A DNA stretch of 64,000 nt from Coptis chinensis (lineage: Eukaryota > Streptophyta > Magnoliopsida > Ranunculales > Ranunculaceae), in assembly GCA_015680905.1 (NCBI GenBank), contig CM027381.1, positions 16,221,501 to 16,285,500 on the forward strand, read 5' to 3'. The notes beneath the pieces were generated by a model, which was given only the letters and a program-made list of their open reading frames with translations, searched no databases and was not told the origin of the DNA. Positions 57,713 through 64,000 of this stretch are shown piece by piece. Positions within the stretch are counted from its first letter, which is position 1. Every line of letters starts with the position of its first letter. A program made the position numbers and the translations under genes.

Positions 57713-59487
57713 TATTGGTTCTCTTCTTTTGGCTTGGTAACAGATAGTGGAGTGATAGGTCGAGTCACTTGTGATGGCTTCTTCTTACTTACTTCCACAG
57801 TAGTTCCTTCAGCTTCTCTCTCAACAATTACTTCAGCGGGTGGCACAACACTAGATATATCTAGAATGTTAGAACTGGGTAGGATGGTGGGGACATAAGT
57901 TTCCTTAGGTTCAGCAGAATCTTTTCCTGGTTCATAGACAATCTTGTTATCAACTTTCTTGCCTGACCTCAGAGTGGTGACGGCATTAACTTGGTCATTC
58001 GACTGAGTAATCTCTAGGTTATCCACCTGCAAGACACCTCTTCCTTTCGGATTTGGCTCCGGCTGGCTTGGTAATGCTCCTTTCGATCTTTCCGTCAAGG
58101 CGGCAGCGATTTGCCTTATCTGGCCTTGAATGACACTAAAGTTATTCTCTAACTTCTGGGTTCTTTAATTTGTCTGTTTCAGCTCATTGACAATGGTGGT
58201 GATAGCTTCTTCCAGATGTGGGATAACTGCTTTGCTCGACTGAGGCGTAGGGGCAATATATACATTCATAAGATCTGGTACTAACTCTCTATTTGTGTTG
58301 GCTTTGTATTGCTGGTTCTGGTATGAATGTTGATTTATGTATGGTTGCTGGATGTCTTGGAACTGATACTGGTTATTCTGGAACTGATTTGACTGATTTT
58401 GGAATCTTGGAGGAAAATTCCTCTGATTTGTATTTTGTGGCTTCCAATAATTATATCCCTGATTGAACTGGTTATTTCTTCCTAAAGAGTTGATACTACA
58501 TACCTCTGCATTAGTATCTCGATAGTGCGAACACTCTTCAGTGGTGTGGCCTTCATCAGAACATAGCTCACAAATGGCATAACAAGGCTTGGATGGCTGA
58601 GGTTTAGCTTGGAAATTGTTTGCTTTTGGAGGATTCATGGAGAACTGATCAAACTTCTTGTTCAGAGTTTCAAGTCCTGTTGATATGCTTGCCATAATTG
58701 ATAGCATCGCTTTATTTGGGTCTTCTTGAATTTGGTTGCCAAATTGCTTCGACACCCCCTCCACTCTAGCTACGTCCTCGTTGCTAGTACTCCATTGTTG
58801 AGTGTCTTCAACTAAATTCTCAAGAAAGTTGTAGGCTTCCTCTCCATCCAATGATGTAAACTTACCTTGATGCATTGACTGTATCATCTGCTTGTTCATA
58901 ATAGAAAGTCCTCGAAAGAAAAAATGAGCCAGTATGCTCTTATCATAACCAAGATGTGGACATGAAACTAGCAGATTATTGAATTTCTTCCAGCTTTGAT
59001 GATATTCTTCAGTCACTTTCCCTTTGAAATTGTTGATGGCTTGCTGCATGGTATCTATCTTCTGGGGTGGGTAGAACTTGTTCATAAACTTTGTTCTCAA
59101 CTTCTCCCAGTTGTTGATTAAATTGATCGGCTGTGCAGTTAACCATTCGGATGCTTTACCTTCAAGTGAGAGTGGAAAAAGAATTAACTTGAAACTCTCA
59201 TCCCTGATATTCTGGTTCTTGAAAGTTCTGAGGACTGATAGAATTTTGTTCATGTGAACATAAGGTTGAACATTCTCTGAACCATTTAACTTTGGAAGCA
59301 TAGAAGTTACTGATGCTCTAAGTTCAAACTGGTTAGCTTCTGTCTCTGGAAAAACAATATTGTTGGGTGGGTCTCCAATGATTGGTGAATAGAAATCACT
59401 CAGCTTCTTCCTCTGTTGTGCTTGCATGGGTGAGACAGCTTCAGGATTATTGGTGTCCACAACACCTCCACCATTGCGTGCGGCCAT
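57709..59487 (-). pseudogene. gag: Element C gag, one in-frame stop
   Basis: Minus strand from ATG at 59487 (M-A-A-R-N-G-G-G). The capsid-like core includes L-I-L-F-P-L-S-L-E-G-K-A-S-E-W-L, F-M-N-K-F-Y-P-P and F-F-R-G-L-S. The CCHC knuckle CELCSDEGHTTEEC lies at about 58535-58580, followed by an N/Q-rich linker. A stop near 58163 interrupts, after which the frame continues (T-T-L-R-S-G-K-K-V-D) to 57709. About 590 residues in all, the usual size for Athila Gag. Confidence 0.9.
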
Positions 59488-60067
59488 TATATCAATCTTG
59501 TCTAGTATTCTTGTGAGTCAGTTGTTGAACCTTGTCCACTGTTGTGTTCTTACCGGGCGATGATATGGACGACGGGGCATACACTATAAAATGTTATACG
59601 AAAATGACGAAAAACTATCCTACAATGCTTAAATAATATGCAACTATTCTAAATTATACTAAAATATAAAACTTCTTTCCTTCAATTGGGTTGGGCTTTG
59701 CAGCTAGTATCTTGCCCGTTGTCTAAAGCAGACTCTTCTAGGGTTATGGTTAATCACTTGGATTGCTTAAGTACCACGGCCTACAGACGATAGTCCGTTT
59801 GTCAAGATTTAGACAAGAAACACTAGAGTTTGAAGTTTCGGTGTGTTGGCTTACAACTTCAATTATTGAAAAGGTCCTAAATGCAATTATACAAGAAAGC
59901 AATAAAACTAAACTATGATGCAACTATACTAAGAATGAAATAAAAATAATGAAGATTCAACTAACCTGGATGGTAGATCTTGTCTTCGAGATGTCCTTCA
60001 AGCTTCTCTCTTTCTCAAAAGGATGGATAATAAGGCTAAATTACCTCAAGATCCAAACTTCTAATCA
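59488..60067 (-). other. 5' leader of element C (PBS and 5' LTR missing)
   Basis: Non-coding AT-rich leader upstream of gag on the minus strand. A normal element would show a TGGCGCC-type primer site and an inverted LTR here. Neither is seen; instead a forward LTR begins at 60068. Confidence 0.6.
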
Positions 60068-61652
60068 TGCTCAAAAAGTGCAATTTAACCCTCGATTATG
60101 CCTCTTGTTTAGCCATCTTATTGGACTAATAGTGTTTGTAAGTTATGTTTTATGATTCCACAGGTGAAAGAGAGAGTTTTGTGGAATATTGGAGAAAAAG
60201 GGGTAAAACGGAGTAATTCAGAGCATTAAGAATCACATGGGAAGCCCGTGGACAATCATGGAGAAGGCCAAGGAATTGAAGCTATTAAAGATGCGACTTG
60301 GACCTATTTTAAAGCCTATTTGGAAGCCCAAGGCCAAAGGATTCATTGCTTGGACCAAAGCCCGCAAAAAAGAATAGAAGGATAGAGCAAAAGTGGGAAA
60401 ATAGACTTCCGCGTCTAGGACGCATGGATCGTGCATCCAGACTCAATCCTCACATTTGAGATGCAAGGATCGTGGGTCCAAACGCATAAAACGACACTGT
60501 AGCCACTTCCTTCTCAGTTTTGGAGACGAAGTTGGACTCTGAAAGAAGTTGATTTGTATTAGGAAACAAATGGCGATTTGGAATGCTTCTAGAACTCATT
60601 GTAACCAATATAAATAGAGGACCTAAGTGCCTCATGTAATTTGTCAATTTAATTATATTCTTGTCTCCAGAACTTGAGGCAAAGAGAGATTAATAATAAA
60701 AGATTCGGTTTTAACTAGCCGAGTCTTAATAAGTTAGTCTTTCTAGTCTTATATTCTTCAACTCTTCTTTTTCTCGTTCTTCGTGTTCTTCCTTCTTTAT
60801 GGAAGGCTAATCTTCTCCTTCAAGGGAAGAGATGAAGCCGATGCTTAAGGTTTAATGATTCTTCTAGTTCATGGTGTTCTTCAATCAGATTAGTTCTTTA
60901 TGTTTTTAGTTATTAGTTCCATTGCCCACACCAGGGGATGGAAGTATAGAATAGGGTTTATATTTTGCAATATTAATATCATGCTAGTGTTCTTTACTTT
61001 TCTTCTAGTAGTATAGTTCTTTAGAGTTAGGAAAGTATTCTTTGTGTTGCCTTAGAAGGGGTAGCTCAGGGAGTGGCTGCTTAAGGGAAGTATTCTTTGT
61101 GTTTGCCTTAAGTGGTGATTCATTGAATGGCCGCCCTATTAGGAAGTACTCCTTGATGTTGCTCTCGGTAATACATTGATTGGTTGCCCGAGCTTACATA
61201 GAAGGAAAGAAGATATTAATAGCATAAACATAGGAACAACCTTAAGTAGAGTTAATTGTTAATGATGTTTCGTCTAAGAGGGCATCGGCACTCGCTCGAT
61301 TGCATAATTGTAGTCTACTTGTAAGAACAACCATGAAGCAAATGGTCATAAGTCAAAAGTATTGGTGGATTCTAATCTCTTGAATTCCCTCTCTTATAAA
61401 TTCTCAATAGTTTAGTTAGTTGAGTTTAGTTTAGCATTAGAATCTAAAATCTCTACAATCATAGTTTTTAATCCCTCAAACCACTTTTTCAGTCCTGTCC
61501 TTCACATAACATAAACTTAAAAGTGGAACAATACCCTACTCATCCTTTACTTATTGAGGGATAATTAGGTTTTGATACGCTTCTATTTTGTTCAACGACC
61601 ATCATCCATCTACATCATCCATATCTCATAAACACAAAAGGAACGCATGTCA
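60068..61652 (+). repeat. C-family LTR, forward copy, right outer
   Basis: Starts TGCTCAAAAAGTGC (the first TGATAAG is altered or lost; preceding bases are ctaatca) and ends GGAACGCATGTCA, followed by CCTAG. Same orientation as the left outer LTR. No polypurine tract precedes it, unlike a proper 3' LTR. Confidence 0.85.
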
Positions 61653-62014
61653 CCTAGACACGAGCTTCCATCGTACAACGGGAACTTTGGCTGGATAAAA
61701 TCATTGGGAGGCTATTTGTCCCTGACTTCTGTGGTGAATGGTGATGTTTTGTATGACTGGAGCATCTTTTGTACGATCTGGGCTGCGCTGGCTTTTTCAC
61801 TTGACTTCTCCAACCACTGGGCGAAGTCCTCTAGTCGTTGATTGGTGGTTGTAGTGAGGACTGTGACTGGGTTGTTTTCAATTTCGTCTGGAGCCAAGTT
61901 GTTAGTGTTGGAGGTGGTTTGCTCGTGTATAGCTTGGTTATCTTGCTGGAGCATGGTAAATGACTCGTGGAGAAACTTTACTTGATCTACTAGAGCTTTT
62001 AGTTGTTCTTCCAT
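61653..62014 (-). pseudogene. gag: Element D gag N-terminus
   Basis: Minus strand from ATG at 62014: M-E-E-Q-L-K-A-L-V-D-Q-V with an N-terminal heptad-like helix, N/T-rich stretch, and D-F-A-Q-W-L-E-K-S. A stop lies at 61712-61714, then F-P-L-Y-D-G-S-S-C, which joins P-G-Q-H-I-A-R-F at 39336 once the C cluster is removed. Confidence 0.8.
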
Positions 62015-62080
62015 GGTGGTTTTCTAACCAGTTTCGTCGGCTTGAGAAAATAGTGTGGGTGTTTTTATCAAGGAAACGAA

Positions 62081-62097
62081 CCGGCAGACGGAGCCAA
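62081..62097 (-). promoter_or_regulatory. Primer-binding site of element D
   Basis: Minus strand TTGGCTCCGTCTGCCGG, one base off the TTGGCGCCGTCTG wording seen in element E. It directly follows the LTR end CTCTACA. Confidence 0.75.
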
Positions 62098-62567
62098 TGT
62101 AGAGGTGTTGGATTTGTATCTATGACCTGATGTTGAAGTTGATAGGGAATGGTTACACTCTTTCTTGGGATAAGAGTTGCCTACGTATCAAGTTTCTTAG
62201 GTGAACTTGAATCAAGCCTTACGTAGTTCATCTCTCTCTACTTATAGATGTTTGAGCTGACCTTCCTTATTAGCTCCAGGCCGTTGTCAAGTGTAGATCC
62301 ATATTTTGTGCTATCTTGATGATTCGTCATTACTTTTGTTGTTACAAAGTAAATGTCTCCATCATTGGTGCGTTGACTGAGCTTCAGGATCGCGGTAGAT
62401 CATTTGCTTCCATATATGGCTGTGTTTGATATTTGAGACGACTTGAGTTTGGGACGACCTGAGTCCTAGGTGTGGTATGACCTGGTGATGTACAAGCTGT
62501 AAAGATACGACCTAGTGGGTGGACACGTGTGCTGTAGTGATATGTTCGAGAACGGAGGGTACTTACA
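62098..62567 (-). repeat. 5' LTR of element D (right edge tentative)
   Basis: In plus coordinates TGTAGAGGTGTT to ACTTACA; read on the minus strand it begins TGTAAGTACCC and ends CCTCTACA. The left edge is fixed by the primer site; the right edge is chosen by the TG...CA rule because no second LTR is available for comparison. Confidence 0.5.
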
Positions 62568-62643
62568 GTGTTGCTAGGGTTTGATTACCAATATCCCACC
62601 ACCACCACTGCACATCCTAACCAACCGAATTCCTATATAATTC

Positions 62644-63075
62644 GTGAAGGCAAAAAATGACACCAAATCATCAAACACCAAATCCATTATTGTTCAATCC
62701 GAAGGATTAGTATTCAATGCAGGAATCACCCTTACCGAATCAAACTACGATTTATGGTCCCAAATCATTGAGATGCATATCGCAGAATGTGAAAAACTCT
62801 CGTATATTCATGGAAACACCAAGCAACCCGCAAAATCAAATGATGGGTACGACAAATGGTATGCAGAAAACCAAAAAGCCAAGTGATGGTTGTTGATGTC
62901 AATAAGTCCTGAAATCATGAAGCAGTACATACGTTTACGCACTGCTAAAGAGATATGGGATGCCCTCTTAAAGCCATTCTATGATGGAAGTGATGAATTG
63001 CAGGTGAATATCTTGAATCAAAAGGCCTTGACGGCCAAACAAAATGGAAAAACTCTCTCTATTTATTATGGAGAG
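62644..63075 (+). pseudogene. gag: Ty1/copia gag fragment
   Basis: Plus-strand frame L-T-E-S-N-Y-D-L-W-S-Q-I-I-E-M-H, then K-L-S-Y-I-H-G, then I-W-D-A-L-L-K-P-F-Y-D-G-S-D. These are the conserved N-terminal motifs of plant copia Gag (retrotransposon gag, UBN2-like). A TGA at 62884-62886 stands where Arg is usual before W-L-L-M-S. The frame is cut after S-I-Y-Y-G-E by a TGTAGCC sequence at 63076. No in-frame ATG is clear upstream. Confidence 0.8.
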
Positions 63076-64000
63076 TGTAGCCACCCCATTTTTGCACCCC
63101 AGGCATAATTCATTCACGATTTTGCCTTGAATTAAATTTGATCATATAAGGTGATTTGCTTTCTAGAGTCTTCTTTTCTACATCAAACTTCTTTCTTTTC
63201 ATCTTATTTTAGCGTCTTTAGACTCTCCTCATCATGTTCTAGCTATGGCTAAAGTTTCGTTGCTTTCTGAGTTTTGAGTTAAGAATGACCAAAATACCCC
63301 TATAACCTTTCGGAGCCCAAATCTCAATTTTTCTACTCTTTCTTTGGATAAGATTATTTCATATTTGAATTCTCCTTGAAAAATCCTTCAAAATGAGTAC
63401 AAGCTTGCCTAGGTTCCTTTTGGATTTCAGAAACCCTAATCTTGCCCTATCCCGTTTTAGCCCGTTGTGCGCGCTGTTCAGTGCAATACATTATTGGAGT
63501 AAGATTTCGACCCAAGGGTATTTTTAAGAGTTCATGGGCCTTCCTAATGGATTCATGAACAATTTTTGTGAAGAAGAGTTTGCCTAATTTTGACCAGGTC
63601 AAAGGGAATTTGCAACATTGAAAATATGGTCAAAATGGGCTTTTTTGTGGATTTTGGACTTGTTCTCGTGGGCTGTGGATCCAGCTCGAGTTCGACCTTT
63701 TCATTAGGTTTTCTAGCCCATTTTCAAGCCTCCAAAAACCTAGAGAACCTTACTTATTTGTTTGATTTGATTTGATCCCAAAAATCAAGAATATTCTAAA
63801 GAATATGCCATTTTGGAGCCATGTTTGGAAACCCTAGATTATGGGCTCATTGAGGACGTCTAGGGTTTGTTTTTTTGCCCTAATCCATCTAAAAGATCCA
63901 AAGATTAAGGGCCAAGATCGCACCCCTTATCCCACCTCTTGAATCAAGGGCTAGATTTAGGAGGTGCATCTAGAAAGATATCAAGCCATTGGATTTTTCT
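63076..64000 (+). repeat. Probable start of another LTR, cut by the window end
   Basis: Begins TGTAGCCACCCCATTTTTGC exactly where copia gag homology stops, a TG start like those of long chromovirus LTRs. The rest, to the window end, shows no coding sequence. The other end is not visible, so this remains provisional. Confidence 0.4.

Larger units (their letters stand above)
39337..61652. mobile_element. Element C: Athila retrotransposon cluster with rearranged LTRs
   Basis: 22.3-kb insertion in D gag, flanked by CCTGG (39332-39336) and CCTAG (61653-61657). Left to right: forward LTR, inverted LTR, minus-strand Athila 3' region and pol, element B nested in pol, the rest of pol and gag on the minus strand, a leader, then a forward LTR. 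The outermost LTRs are both forward although the internal region is minus. A normal minus-strand element would have inverted LTRs on both sides, so this copy is rearranged. Confidence 0.8.

Overview
This window looks like a piece of a large flowering-plant genome (probably eudicot; I cannot name the species) made almost entirely of nested and decayed LTR retrotransposons, with one DNA-transposon segment that seems to carry a fragment of a host ubiquitin-ligase gene. There is no intact cellular gene, no rRNA or tRNA gene and no prokaryotic signal. Evidence for a plant: Athila- and Tat-lineage Ty3/gypsy polyproteins, a copia gag, a CACTA-type terminus, and primer-binding sites of the TGGCGCC type.

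Layout. (1) 1-6774: minus-strand Athila-type element (A0), cut by the window edge; its 5' LTR ends at 6774 inside an RNF14-like gene fragment. (2) 6775-17160: DNA of a probable CACTA element with captured gene sequence, interrupted by a pol-less Athila-related element A (7734-14430, target duplication AAATA). (3) 17161-30155: plus-strand Tat-lineage element E. Its 5' LTR is split by a 3.5-kb solo LTR (17337-20865, duplication ATTGA). gag-pol follows (21058-26614), then tandem repeats and an antisense, intron-containing coiled-coil reading frame. (4) 30156-31411: solo LTR S1 (duplication AGTCC), sitting exactly where E meets a second Tat element D of opposite orientation. (5) 31412-39336 and 61653-62567: minus-strand Tat element D, with its own antisense spliced reading frame, solo LTR S2 (34463-35706, duplication GTTGG) inside pol, and a 22-kb insertion in gag. 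(6) 39337-61652: that insertion, an Athila element C with an abnormal LTR arrangement (forward LTR, inverted LTR, minus-strand internal region, forward LTR) and duplication CCTGG/CCTAG. (7) 44871-54072: a 9.2-kb pol-less Athila-related element B inserted in the integrase region of C (duplication GGTCA/GGTCC). (8) 62644-64000: a copia gag fragment and what looks like the start of another LTR at 63076.

How the parts relate. Insertion order can be read from what interrupts what: B is younger than C, C is younger than D; S2 is younger than D; S1 is younger than the E/D junction or marks it; the 3.5-kb solo LTR and the CACTA element are younger than the E LTR; A0 and A are younger than the CACTA element. 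All coding regions carry stops or frameshifts, so nothing here is clearly autonomous. Elements A and B have Athila-type LTRs, polypurine tracts and a plant-transposon-type protein, but no reverse transcriptase or integrase. They would have depended on an Athila partner such as the C family, whose 3' non-coding region resembles theirs.

Most interesting items: the tail-to-tail inverted LTR pair in C; the protein-coding but pol-less A/B family, with repeated polypurine-tract-like modules, GC-rich repeats and a hairpin pair shared with C; the CACTA element with an RBR ubiquitin-ligase fragment; antisense spliced reading frames in two different Tat elements; and solo LTR S1 at the exact E/D junction.
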